DNA from: Diplosphaera chodatii | Lineage: Eukaryota > Chlorophyta > Trebouxiophyceae > Prasiolales > Stichococcaceae | Direction of reading: 5' to 3' | DNA: 64,000 nucleotides | NCBI GenBank assembly: GCA_032358165.1 | Contig: JAALGY010000013.1 | Location: 372,001 to 436,000 of the forward strand | Shown: piece by piece, positions 36,701 to 48,900 of the stretch | Layout: each line of letters begins with the position of its first letter | How positions within the stretch are numbered: the first letter of the stretch is position 1 | Position numbers and translations under genes: made by a program | Notes under the pieces: generated by a model | What the model was told of the DNA's origin: nothing | Databases searched by the model: none | What the model saw: only the letters and a program-made list of their open reading frames with translations

Positions 36701-38979
36701 CGCAGGGCGGCGTCCAGAGCGTCGAGCGACTCGAAGGCGGCAGCGACGCGGCGCCCGCCCCGCCGCGGGTTGACCTCGGCGTCATCCGGGGCGCCGGCTG
36801 CTGCAGGGGGGGCTGCCGGTGATGCTGCGGAGCGGCGCAGCTCGGGCACCGAGCGCCTCGCAGCCGGGTCCAGCTCCTGCTTTCACGTAAGATTTGGCTT
36901 AGATCAAGCGTTCATTGGTGTTTATACTGAGCAACTGTGGACGCCTATAGTTGTGCCAGAGTAGAGGGAGTGACAAAGCGCGACGGGCCTGCCTTCTGCT
37001 GCTCCGTCATGTGTGCAGGCAGGCAATGGAGTTCATACTCACCGCGGAGTCAGCATGGTCGAAGGGCACACCAGTGACCTCCAGCTTGGCCACCTTGTGC
37101 GCCCCTGCACTGGGGACTTCGACCAGTCACAGCCGCTGGTGCATGCAAGCAGGCTGCACAGGACCATGCAGCATTGTTGCTCACCACAACCCGGCAGGTG
37201 CGACTGCATAGGTGTTGCTGGAGTTGTGCGTGATGCGTGTGCTGGGGCCCACCCACCGGACTGCGCCTCGGGTGTCAGGTGGCCGCTGAACTCCAGGCGC
37301 AGATAGCGACCCACCCTGCGGTCGGGCCCCAGCCGCAGGCTGTGCGCCAGCTTGCCTGTTAACAGCAGTGCGCAGTGGTGTGCGTCGATGCAGAGACCAC
37401 ACACTGTCATATGCTGTCAGCAGCCGGAGATGCTGCAGTCGGCGAGCAGACCGACCACTACAGCCTGCTGGCAAGTACTGCGTCGCAAGCATGTGGACGA
37501 TGCACGTGACTGCTTCGACACATGACCAGAACATGTCTAAAACTTGCTGACCTGCTTTGCCAGCGGCCAGCGCTGCCTCCCCCAGGAGAGAGTAGCCGGC
37601 GGTGACGCTCGGCTCGGACCGGGCGTGGCTGATGCGCACGCGTGCGGGCGTTGTTGGCAGGTCAGCAAACACCACCTATGGGACGGCAGGCCGATGTCAC
37701 AGATGGCCTGCCACGCCTTGCCAACCCCGCAGTGACCCTGCTTGATGGTCCGGAGCCAGCGCCAAGGCCAGGGGTTTATCACATGATGGCTGCTGCTCTG
37801 ATGGGGTGGAACAGAGGGTTCTGGGCTTCCAATGCAGCAGCGTGACCGCACCCGCACAACCACATCGGTGTGCTGCTTGCGGCGCAGCGCCAGGGTGCAG
37901 TCGCTGCTCATCTCCCGCCGCTGGCTCCTGCAGTAGAGGCACCAACGTTCTGCAATCAGTATGACCTAATGCTACACAACCCTTTATCGCACTCGCAATT
38001 GCTGGGCCTGGGTCTGCTGCCGCACAGTCAGCAGAAGTCGACCCTGGTGACTGGCACCAGGCACTCTCCCTGGCCTATGCCAGGAGGTGGCTGGGCTTCA
38101 TTAAAACACTGACTGATGGCGTCTCACCTGGTGGTCCAGTGGTTACCGGGCGCCAGGGGGGCACCCTGCAGGGCCAGCGCCGAGCCGCAGCCCATGCCGC
38201 TGGCGGACACGACCTCCTGCACAGCTGCACGGCGGAGCGGGCCCGGCTCCGCTGCCGCTGCTGCTGCTGCAGCAGCAGGACGGCTGTCTGTTGATGCGGC
38301 TGCGCTGCTCGCATTGCTGGCGCGGGCGGCTCTGCTCGCATTGCTGGCACGGACTGCTGGCTGCGCCTGGGGCTGCAGCTGAGCTGCGGCTGGCCTGGCA
38401 ACCCTGTAAGGATGTTGAGCAGCTTGTGCAACTTGGCCAGCAACAGCTTGTGCATGTGTAGGAACCGGCAGGCAGTCTTGCACAGCAACACAGTCAAAGC
38501 AACACGAGTGGTCAGGAAGGCATATGCAAGCACCATGTAGAGAGGACCAAAACAAGGACTGCAGCGCACTGCGGGGTGTTGGACGCCCAGCCGCCGTGGG
38601 AGCGGCGGAAGCCGTGGATAGAATCGCGAACCGTCGCGCGCGCCGCCTGCATCGGATCCTGGCTGGGCGGCTGCGCGATGCTGCCATTCCATCTACAAGG
38701 TGACAGGGCATGTCAGGGCGCACAGGAGAACGCCTTGCGGTACCGACCACAGCTTGAAGCCTCAGCAGGATGCCAGCAGACTGCCGCAGCGTCCGACATC
38801 GCAGCCGGGTGCACTCACTCTGGTCTAGGCGGCTTTGCTGTGCGCTGTGCCCGCCTCGCTGCCCCAGCCGCATAGCCGCTGGCGGCCTTGCCATTCCCAC
38901 GCTGCACTGCCGCCCTGCCGCTGCCTGCGCCCTTGGCAGCACCGCGCCGCTGCAGCCCGGCGTTCTCCTGGTCGTCCAT
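27728..38979 (-). CDS. Very large mostly disordered protein of unknown function
   Basis: About 28 exons can be chained with matching phase from ATG 38979 (MDDQENAGLQRR) to TAA 27728-27730, giving roughly 1,900 residues. Residues ~55-370 hold the only part that looks folded: SASGMG, HWTTR, LRRKQHTDVVVRVVFADL, RRVGRYLRLEFSGHL and AKLEVTGVPFD. The pattern loosely resembles a galactose-binding (discoidin-like) beta-sandwich; this is weak inference. The rest is Pro/Gln/Ala/Ser-rich: one ~335-codon exon (about 35500-36499) with poly-Pro and poly-Gln, then short exons carrying basic motifs such as RSWRSPSPTSTPLFRF and TPRVSVRRSLRRS. The C-terminus is a short Gln/Arg helix-like stretch ending PPRVR. 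It may be a scaffold or nuclear protein, but no family is assigned. Splitting into two genes cannot be excluded, though phase continuity argues against it. The junction near 28870-28970 is unsettled. Confidence 0.78.
33667..33690. repeat. Perfect 11-bp inverted repeat in an intron
   Basis: Arms ACTGGTGGTCA and TGACCACCAGT are separated by two bases. It lies in an intron of the large minus-strand gene, just upstream (in transcript sense) of the 3' splice site of the exon starting VLDFGG. Confidence 0.6.
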
Positions 38980-40169
38980 TGGCGAGTGCGAGCGCACCGT
39001 GTACTATATGAGAACAGACCTCAAGCTTCGGAAGCCAGGCCACAACAGGTGGTGCGTGTCAAAGCCGTCCGCTTGCTGCACAACGCAGCGGCTGCGTCAA
39101 GGAGACCAACGCCTCATGAACGGCGTTGTGTGCAGCGTGCTGAGGCGTTTCTTACTGGCAGACCGTGCCTTCTCACCGATGTTGTTATAGAAAGTCGATC
39201 GCCAGGTCGCATCGCTGAACGGCTGTTGGTGTTGCTGATTGCCTGACGCTGTGCGTTGTCACTTAGAGGACCCACAGTGTGCTGCTGCAGGCGTGACTGC
39301 TGCTTGCGTGCTTCCGGAGCGCTGCCAGCTGCTGGATGTCAACACACCAGGTGAGCTAGCAGCTCACTGGATCCATGTCATGCCACCAATGTGCCGATCA
39401 GATTACGCTGGACGCACCCAGCGGCATTTGCTTGTCTCGAGTCGCCGCAATCCCCACGTACAGTATCAAGAGCGCCAGCTTGACAGCTCAAAACTTCAAA
39501 GTCCTCCCGAAACCCTCAGCAGTCCCAAGGTTACCGTCAGAGAGTCCCGCCAGGCCAACTGCGCCAGCTGGTCAGTCCTTCGCGCAATTCCTGCATGTCC
39601 CTGTGTTGCAGCAAACCCTTCGGAACAAACAGACATCGACCAGTCAGTGACAGCGGGTTGCCACCACATGTGTGAACGCCGTCGGGTACACATCCCCAGC
39701 GTCGCCTGAGCATAACCTCGCATCGCGGCCACAGAAGCGCTGCGGCTCTGATCAGAGAGTCTTATACGCCTGCAGTAGTCAGGATCGACGCACTGCGGAA
39801 GGTGCGCTGGAGATAGACACCTCTCTGCCAAATCCGTGCGTTGTTCCGACACGGGATGCGGGGTACCAGCAGGCCTGCCCCAGTCCGTCCTTCTGCAACA
39901 CAAACGTGTGAAAACAGCAGCATCTGCACGAGCTTCTGTGCTGATTCCGTCCATACGCTCACCTCCCGCCCCGGCATCTGCGCTGCCTGGGTGTGCCCTG
40001 CCTAACTTGACTGGTCACTGCACGTGTCACGCCTCGGTCATAAAGCAGCTCATGGGCTCCGGCAAACGAGCTTGCCAGCCTGCAGATGGCGCTGCTCAGC
40101 TCAAGCTCTGGCTGCTGGCAAGCGCAGGGGCCCTGACGCCGCGGCGGCAGCACATCAGCGGCGGCAGCC
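38980..40169. other. Divergent intergenic region upstream of the large gene and CAX
   Basis: Contains the 5' ends of two divergent genes. Plus-strand ORFs at 39239-39709 and 39375-39650 overlap in different frames and lack motifs or clear splice borders, so they are not called as genes. Confidence 0.45.
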
Positions 40170-43100
40170 ATGTCGACGCCGCTGCAGCGTGCTCGGACCA
40201 AGCTGCGGGTCATGTACCGCCTGCAGCAGGCGGCGCGGGAGCCAGACGGCACCATCGAGGAGGGCCACGAGCCCAGCAGCCCTGTGGCGAATGGCGCCCC
40301 AGCAGAGCGTCCGCAGGTGCTGCAGCACGGCGTCTTTTGGGTTTTTGCATCCACACGTTGAGAAGGCGGATCCGTGACGCAGCGTCACCCAGGCCGTGCG
40401 CTGCTCGGCCGCGGCTGCAATATAGGTCACTGTGACGCAGGTGCCTCGCACGGCGTCTGCGACTCTGACATCATGACGCCTCCTGACCACATCACGCAAC
40501 TGTTCTGCAGACACCGCGTGAGGAGGAGGGGTCGCTTAGGAACCTGTCGCTGCCGCTGCTGCCCAAGCTGCAGCCCTGCACCCGCAGCAGCGCCGACATC
40601 CCAGTATCAGATGGCGCAGGCGCGCCTCCTGCTTGTGCATCCAACAGCTGGTCGCCGGCAGGCTGCAGTGCTGCACCCGCACTGCCATGACTTCTGCATC
40701 CCGGCCATCGCATCTGTGGAATGCTGACCGCTGCAGAGAGCAGTCGGCGCTCTGTTGATGGGCGAACCTTCTCATCGCTGCGCAGCGGCGCCTCCATGCC
40801 GGCACCCGAGTCGGCATCGGCGGCACCCGGTGCGCCCACCCTGCACTAGCTGTCAGCTGGCACAGTGGCGGCTGGTGTATCTGCTGCGCCAAGCCCACAC
40901 CATGATGACCTCATCCTGTAGTTGTCCGGCTGTCAAGCCATGAACCGCCGCCGCATGGCCTGTGAAGGCGGTCCTGCAGAAGCGTCGAGAACCATTTGGT
41001 ACTGCCGCCACTCATGCAGGCACGCTCGACGTGGCGGCTGACGCAAAGGCCATCTGGGGCCTGCTCATGAGCAGCTACATGAACCTGCTGCTGGTGGCGG
41101 TGCCGCTGGGCTTTGCCGCGCAGCTGCTGGGCTGGTCCGCCGGCCTGCGCTTTGGGCTGGTGAGCTCGAATAGTCATTTCTCTCTTGCAGCGACGGCACT
41201 GTTGTTCGGTGCAGCAGTCAGCCGCTGCCTGTCCAGGGACCAGCTGCATGTCCCTGCTATGATGTGTCTCTGCCGCCTTGCTGCAACAGGCAGGTGGTCC
41301 CTGTGATCCTCTTGCTGAGAGGAATGCATGAGAACACCGTGATGTGGCCGGCATTGCAGAACTTCCTGGCGCTGGTGCCGCTGGCGCTGCTGCTGGGCGA
41401 GGTCACAGAGGACCTGGCGCTGCGTTTTGGCGACGTGATTGGCGGGCTGCTCAACGCCACGTTCGGCAACGTTGTGAGCTGCCTCAACCACTCCCTACCT
41501 GCCGCGCTGACACATCATTGTGCGTCTGCTGCGTCTGCTCACATGCATGGCTGAGCAGCCTTGTGGGGTCCCGCTGGTGGTGCAGCCCCTGTCAGTTCAG
41601 AACACCCCCAACCTCACATTATTCATGACCATGTGGCTCCAGGTGGAGCTGATCCTGAGCCTGGCGGCGCTCTCCAAGGGGCTGTACGATGTGGTGGCCA
41701 TGTCGCTCATCGGCTCGGTCCTGTCCAACCTGCTGCTCGTGCTGGGTGAGTCCAAAGTTTGGACTCACCCAAACTAACAGACCCCAGCAGTGTCATATGA
41801 TAGGATGCCCCGAGCTTGCTGATCGCACGCCTGTAAGAGTAGTATGGTCTTTGTGACATGCAGCTGCATGCAACTGCCTGGTCAATCTCGCTAACAGTCA
41901 GTGTGGCCAACAGGCGCTGTTCTCGTGCAGGCTGCTGCTTCCTAGTGGGTGGCACACAGTTCCACTCCCAGCGCTTCAATGCCGGCGTCAACAAGGTGGG
42001 TGCTGTCAAGCGCGGAGGCTATGCGAAGCCGAAGTGCAGTTGCAGTGCTGCAGGGCAGTCAGGGAGGAGGTTCCTCGTTGAAAGGCCCGTGTGCACTACA
42101 GGTTGAGCACTCCATGTAGCCTTGTGAACTGCAATATGACTCCAGGCCTTTGTAAGGCACAAAAGGCAACCCTGCTCGTACGGTCAGAACCCAGCAGCTG
42201 AATCGTGGAAGTTTTGTGAGTGCTCCTGTGGACGCACATACCTGCTGCTGCAGCGTCAAGAAGTAGGGACAACCACCCCCCGTGCCCTCCCGCTGTGCAG
42301 GCCATGTGCTCGCTGCTGTTCCTGGCGTGCATCGCGCTGGCGCTTCCCACCGCCAGCCGGCAGCTATATCCGGGCTCCGAGTTCAGCCACCAGGACCTGC
42401 TGAGCATCAGCCACGGCACCGCCGTCATGCTCGTCATTGTGTGAGTACCCACATCGAATGCTGCCTGTACAATCCATAGCTGAGCCTCGCTTGCAGCTGC
42501 TGCAGCATCCAGGGTCAGACCAGCAGGCCCAGCTACAATGTCGTTCACGCCAGCTCCACTACTCCCTGACTCTGCGCCCCAGCTTGTCATTGACCAAACT
42601 TCATCGTCACTTCATCCCTCATCTAACAACTAAGGTTCCTTTCTTCCAACCCTCCGCAGGTACTGCGCGTACCTGTACTTCCAGCTGGGCACGCACCGGG
42701 ATGAGACGCCGAACAGCCAGGCGGGCGGCGGCTCCGTGGTGGAGGGTGTGGACTCGGATGCAGACGACAAGGAGGGCGACGTGCCCAGCCTCTCCCTGGC
42801 CGGCGCCACCTTCATGCTGACCACCATCACCGTCATCGTGGCCTTCAGCTCCGAGTGAGCTGGGTTCAGACAGTCTGCAGCACACTCCTGGGGCACAGCT
42901 GCTGTAAAGCAATGTGTGACCATAAAGCCTGCCGCCCAGAGGTTTTTACGGCGGCTGGTGCTGGCATCTGCTCTGTCGTGCAATGTGGGAGCACTGTGCC
43001 AGGCTGCTTGCTCCCGATCCCCCTGCCTGGGCCTCCTGTACTTCCTGCGCAACTGCTGGACAGACTTGCAGCACCGGCGTCTGAAAATGTGTCGACCCTC

Positions 43101-44084
43101 ACACCTGCTGCTTCCCGTTCCCCGCAGGTTCCTGACGGGCTCCATCGAGCAGGTGTCCGAGAAGTTCGGCATCGGGCGCCAGTTCCTGGGCCTCATCGTG
43201 CTGCCCATCGCCGGCAACGCGTGCGAGCACATCACCGCGGTGTTCGTCGCGGCCAAGGACAAGATGGACCTGGCCATCGGCGTGGCGCTGGGCTCCAGCA
43301 TCCAGGTGAGGGCCTACAGCTTATGCCTCCTACAGTAGACAGGCCAGGGATTGAGGTTGTAGTTCATGCTAGCTCTCGACAGGGCACCAGCTGTCCATGA
43401 CATACCACGGGAAACACGGCACTCCAACCAACTGCCGCTTGGCTACAGAGGGGCCAACCCGATTGAGCAACAGTGCCAACTGCGACAATGCTATTCAGCA
43501 CGCTTGGAGCTTCGTATGCTGGGGCCTGACGACTGTTGACACCATGCCCCGCAGATCGCGATCTTCGTGCTGCCGACGGTGGTGCTGGTGGGCTGGGCGA
43601 CGGGGCACCCCTTCACCCTGGACCTGGACCCCCTGTCCGCCATCATCCTGACGCTATCTGGTGCGCACTTGTCCATGGCTCATGTGCACCTTGTACATCA
43701 GCCCGCTGCCTGCTCGGCTGTGTGCCTGCATGTTTGCGCGGCCTGCTGCAGCGCGGTGCGGCTGCTGTCGCACAGCCAGTGGGCAGTCATCCTGTGTTGG
43801 ATGGCAACAGCTCCTGCGGGGAACCCGTTCCACGGTGTGCAGTGATTCACGCGGACTTCGTGTCGCTGGACGGCTCCTCCAACTGGCTGCTGGGGCTGCA
43901 GCTCGTGGGCACCTACGCCCTCATCTCCCTCCTGTGCGCCTCCCTGCATCCCGCACCCCTGCGCTGGCTGCTGACATGGACAGTACATCACCAGTGCGCT
44001 TCAAGCTACATCTGGGTCGTGGACATATGTATGTCCTGAACTGCTTCTGCTGCGCTGCGCAGGTACTTCTTCCGTTCGTCGTGA
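40170..44084 (+). CDS. CAX: CAX-type vacuolar Ca2+/H+ exchanger
   Basis: Thirteen exons: 40170-40316, 40511-40661, 40737-40829, 41020-41159, 41360-41473, 41643-41745, 41931-41995, 42301-42440, 42660-42854, 43128-43305, 43555-43660, 43843-43933, 44063-44084. All phases match; 514 residues. The ~130-residue Ser/Pro-rich N-terminus is cytosolic and may be regulatory. The first alpha-repeat is [20 protein letters not shown] followed by ATFGNVVELIL; the second is [13 protein letters not shown], where most relatives have GNAAEH. About eleven hydrophobic segments and an acidic central loop ([11 protein letters not shown]) fit the family. CAX proteins load Ca2+ into the vacuole against a proton gradient. 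The second intron starts with GC (40662). The 5' splice site of the intron after exon 6 lies in a perfect hairpin (41744-41770). Confidence 0.96.
41744..41770. repeat. Perfect 27-nt hairpin covering a CAX 5' splice site
   Basis: GGGTGAGTCCAAA and TTTGGACTCACCC are exact reverse complements around one G. The exon ends at 41745 and the intron starts GTGAGT at 41746, so the whole donor site is inside the 5' arm. In RNA this would be a 13-bp stem hiding the U1 binding site. Confidence 0.75.
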
Positions 44085-45973
44085 TCCTGGCGTCGCGCAC
44101 GCTGTGGCAAAGCCAAAACACGCAAATTCAGCAGGCCGAGCCAAGCACTGACCAGCGCCCGTGCTCCTGGCTGGCATCCGAGCTGGCCAGCTGGGCGCCC
44201 TGTTCTTCATTGTCATCAGCCTGTGCGAGCAAGCAACTCCGCTCATGACAGCGTCACCACGAAGTTTGGGATCCGTGAACCCGCCTCTTGAAGTCAGTGA
44301 GTTGTTTCAGCTGAACGAAAGTGCTGCACACGGTTCTGGTTGAAGACCTTGCTGCCTTCGGTTGTGTTTTCCGTGCCGCTGTAACAGTTTAGACCATTGG
44401 ACACACGGGTGTGCGCCGCGCCCGCCACAAACACTACCTCATTTAAAGGGATTGGCACCGTCCTCCAAGCCGTGTGAAGATCGTTCAGGGTTGGCATTGA
44501 ACTGACGTGCTGGTGTCTGTTATTATACGCGGGCCGCGGGGCTGCAACAGCTGTGCCCACCGATCTCTGCTTCGACTCCACTGTGCCGCCACACGTGGTG
44601 CCCGTGGATCTGGATTGAGCCCCCTGCACGAAAATCTTGCAAGTGTTCCGCCTCTCGCCACGTTACGCTTGCAGCGCGGGGCATCTGTAAGGGTGCAAGT
44701 GGTCAGTTTGATAGTTTGCCAGCGCTGGTTGGGCGATCCAACAGGAGTTTCTGTGTCGCCTGCGGGACCACGACAGGCAAGAAACCCTTCCAGCCTTCCG
44801 CCATGCACCCCTCCACATGTGATCAGACCACAGAAACAGAGATTTGCATAGGTATTGACAGGCTATCTGCGCATTTCGGACCGCCGCATGGCGCACATCT
44901 CCGCGTAGGGTTTCACACACAGATGAGTCACTCGATCGCCGTGCGTGGGTGCACACCACCTCTGCAGCTCTGCATGGCCATTTTTCCTTCAGCGTCAGGC
45001 CCGTGGTACACTCTGGGCTGCCAGGCCTTGCGATCGCTGCAAAACCTACAGCATCTGGGTCGTGCATGCCCGTTGTCTCAGGACCGAGACATACTATGGG
45101 CTCACACCCTCGATCATCACGCTGACATCCAGGCGCACTTGTTCGGCGTATAGAAGTGCTCGGCAGCCGGATAGTCGGTCGATCGGCACCATGTCGATCG
45201 CAGCACAGGTGTCGGCACCCAATGCATGTTGCCCAGGACTGGCGCTTTTGAGCAGTGATCGCATGGCATGCCGCAATTTGCCCACGCTTCAGCAGTTTTA
45301 ACTGTTCCTAGCATTCCACACCAATAATTCGAACAAGTTGCCCTCCTATCAGCAGCAATATGGGACAGTGCGTGGCATGGCCTGACAGACGGTCGATTGT
45401 ACGCATGTCGTTTGCGCCGGTGTCTTGCACGGAATGCCTCAACAGTCGAAGCTCAAACCCATCAGTACTCAAATGACCTGCACGCTGGGTAGTTCGCGAT
45501 GAGCATCGTGCCGTACCACGCAGCAGCCCCTGCAGCCCATCATCAAACATGAAACCATGTTTCGACATGAACCCTCAAGAACCGCCTTTCAATTACGGCA
45601 ATGGCTAGTTGCTGGTCATGCGCGCAGCTGTGTTGAGGAATGGAACCGTCTTGTGCTCCGGCGCCACATGTCATGTTGCTTGATATCACCGTCTCGCGGC
45701 GCTTTTGTGGCGCAACATGATCATCTGCTACATACGTGATGTCCCCTCTCGATAGACTGAACTTCACGCGTGCAAGCTCGCGGAAAGGCTTCTAGCGCAC
45801 AGCAAGACCCCGAGCGAACTACTCCCGTGCTGCAAGTGGGGTAGAACCTGCGGTGGCGCTGGATGGGGAGAGCATGCAGCACAGGGTTGTGAACCAGTGT
45901 GCACCAGGCTCAGGCCGCGGTGTATGCTGCTGCAGGCTTTCACCTTTGAGTGGTGGAAAGCAGCTGGGCCAGC
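44085..45973. other. Intergenic between CAX and ureide permease genes
   Basis: 1.9 kb, holding the CAX 3' UTR and the permease promoter. Overlapping ORFs around 44290-45070 on both strands have no recognisable domain and no exon-like GC rise. No tRNA-like T-loop was found. Confidence 0.45.
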
Positions 45974-48900
45974 ATGTACGTGGTCACGGACAAGGGCGGC
46001 GGCATCGCGCTCATGATCGCCGCGCTGCTGCTCCTTGGCACCTGGCCCGCCATCTTCAACCTGCTGGTGCGGTTGAGCGCTGTGGACTGGTGGCTTTGTG
46101 GGGCAGATGTATGTCATGTATCAGTTGGCCAGTGGATGGACACTGTTGCTGCGGCCGTACTGTGCCATGCAGCACCTCTCGCCGTCACATTGCTCCTGAT
46201 GAACATCGGGTCCTGAGGTTAGTGACAATGTGGAGACTGGCTGTGACAGGAGCGGCGAGGGCGGCTGCCGATCCACACCTTCCTTGACTACGTTTTGTTC
46301 AACTACATAGTGGCCATCATCTTCGCCCTGACGGTGCGCACCCTGCCGCTTGGTGCTGCCACAAGGCATGTCCACCCAGTAACTGGACACCTGCAGCCAG
46401 AGCCGCAGACACCCACGAAGCAGTGTGTCCCTTGCGGGCGAGACTCGGTGCTGTTGATGCACACGCTTCCTCCTGCCAGCTTGCCTGCAGCGTCTGTCAC
46501 TGACGGCTTGGCTGTGTGTTCCCCCGCAGTTTGGCCAGATCGGCAACTCCACGACTGACACGCCCAACTTCATCCCCCAGCTCAGCCAGGTGTGCACCCA
46601 ACAGAGGGGTACACACTTACACAGGGTTTAGGACGACGTCCAGCTACCGTCATGATGTGCACCATATGCGCTTTACGCACAGCCTGAACTTTGCCAGGTG
46701 TGGTAGCTAGACCGCAGAGATGAGTGTGCGTCATTCATAAGTGTACCGTCTGCAAAACCCTGCAGGACAACGGGGCGTCGGTGGGCTTTGCGCTGGCGGG
46801 CGGCGTCTTCCTGTGCGTCGGCAACATCGCAACGCAGTACAGCCTCGCCTTCGTGGGGCTGTCCATTACGGAGGTGGTCGCCTCCTCGATCACCGTCGTC
46901 GGCGGTGCGCGCTGGAGGACCTACGTGGAAACTGGCAACTTGTGGGCAGGCTGATGCTGTGGTCTCGAGTTGCAGGACTGCAGCTGCCTGCCTCCCACAC
47001 GCAATGCGTGCCGTCAGCTGCGTGCGTGGTACTGATGCTGCGGTGACGAAGTCAACATGGTGCTGGAAAATAAAATAAAAAACCTCTGATGCTTGCCGCC
47101 CCGCAGGCACCACGATCAACTACTTCCTGGACGGCCGCATCAACCGCGCCGAGATCCTGTTCCCCGGCGTCTTCTGCTTCCTGCTGGCAGCCCTCACAGG
47201 CGCCTTCCTGCACAAGGCGCGCCTTCCTCCGGCTGCGCGCTTCTGAACCATCCCGACTCTTGCCTTGGGCACCTGCCGGACCGGATGTTAACCCTGCCCG
47301 GTTTTGCGCTGCAAGGCGCGGAGCCCCTATGTCGTGCTGGCAGCTGACTGGCGTGTCGCTTGCTGCAGTCCAACAAGGACGACCAGGACCGCAAGATGGG
47401 CATCAATCGCTCCGGCAACATGATCGATCAGTGAGCGTCAGCATTGAATGCGCACAGAACACTGTACATGCTGTCTCCATTGTAGTGACACAGGCCTATA
47501 CAGTCGCTAGGGTAGCTATGTTGCACTCATGACAAGGCTGCGATGAGCAGCGTGCTCAAGCGTGACAGCATGCACCACAGCGCCGGGTGTGCATGGAGTC
47601 GACCCTTTGTACTGCGCTACATTCAGGTCAAGGGAGCGGCGGTCAGAGGCGGGGTACACGGTGCCCATGTCTCCGCCTGTAGGCGTCGAGCTGCCCAACG
47701 AAGACGCCGGTGAGCTTGTCAGCCGTGGGACAGCGCAACAGCAATCGCGACACGAATCTTGGTGCATCTGCAGCACTCCCTTCATTGTGCAGCTGCCCAG
47801 CGCCAGCTGCGCTGCTGCATGGAGGGACAGCCAGTGCGAATTGCAGTATCAATTGCAGTATCAATTGCAGTATCAGCGTGCACATAAGGGCGTGCCGACA
47901 TGGTCTGCCGTGCCGGCTGCAGAGCTCAAGGCGCGCCACGCGGCGGCGGAGGCGGGCGTGGAGTACGAGCCGGGCCAGAAGCCGGCGCAGCGCACCTCCA
48001 TGATGGGCGGCCTCGCGGACACGCAGCAGACGGCGGGCACGGGGCAGTACCTGCACCAGGTGGAGGACCGCCGCGCGATTAAGGTGCGTGGCCAAAGGGT
48101 TTAGGGTTTAGGCAGTCCATCTCGTCGCTCGCGGGATGGATCCTTGGGGCGCACTATACACGAGAGGCGTATGGGTATTGACCCTGCAGTCGGCCCTCCC
48201 ATTGCACCCTCCCAAGCGCTACTTCAGCGAGAACAACACGGCAGCGTCAACGTGGTGATGTGATACCAGTGGTTGAGGTCACCAGCACGATGCAGTCACA
48301 GACACAAAGCATGCACTAACATGCACTGCTGACGGCGTCGAGCACGCTGCTGAGCGCGCTCTGACCCGGTGTTACACTGGTGTGCAGTCGTCCAAGGCCA
48401 GCTTCTTCAAGGGCATCTCCATCACCATCACCGCCGGCCTGGCTTACGTCATCTTCTCCCCGGCGTTCAACCTGGTGCGTTCCGCATGCAGTACCGAGGG
48501 CACGGTCAGTCCATCTGGCCTCTAGTCAGACGTCGACAGACTGCGCTTCCTGCATGGCGTCAGCCCCAGCTGCATTGCCAGAAAGGTCATGCGCAGCCTT
48601 GCTTGTTTCATGCAGCATGGTTTTGCTGGCTGAGCATTATGCCAGTCAGTGCCTGCTTCAGCAATGTAAGCAGTTTATGTGACCGTGCTGCAGGCGGTCA
48701 ACGACCAGTGGCACAAGCTGCCGGAGGGCGTGCCCCACCTCGTTGTATACACTGGTGAGTGCACCTGCATTGCTCCCTTGCAGCAACCAATGGGCATAAA
48801 ATTTTCGCAAACTTCTCAGTCACATGAACGGCATCCTGCTGTCAGCACTGCGCCTCTGCTGCGGGACTGGAAACCACCAAACCCTAAATTTGGGTTTGGT

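Noticed and set aside
39239..39709. 156-codon plus-strand ORF upstream of CAX
   Set aside because: Overlaps another plus ORF in a different frame (39375-39650); no domain or splice signals favour either.
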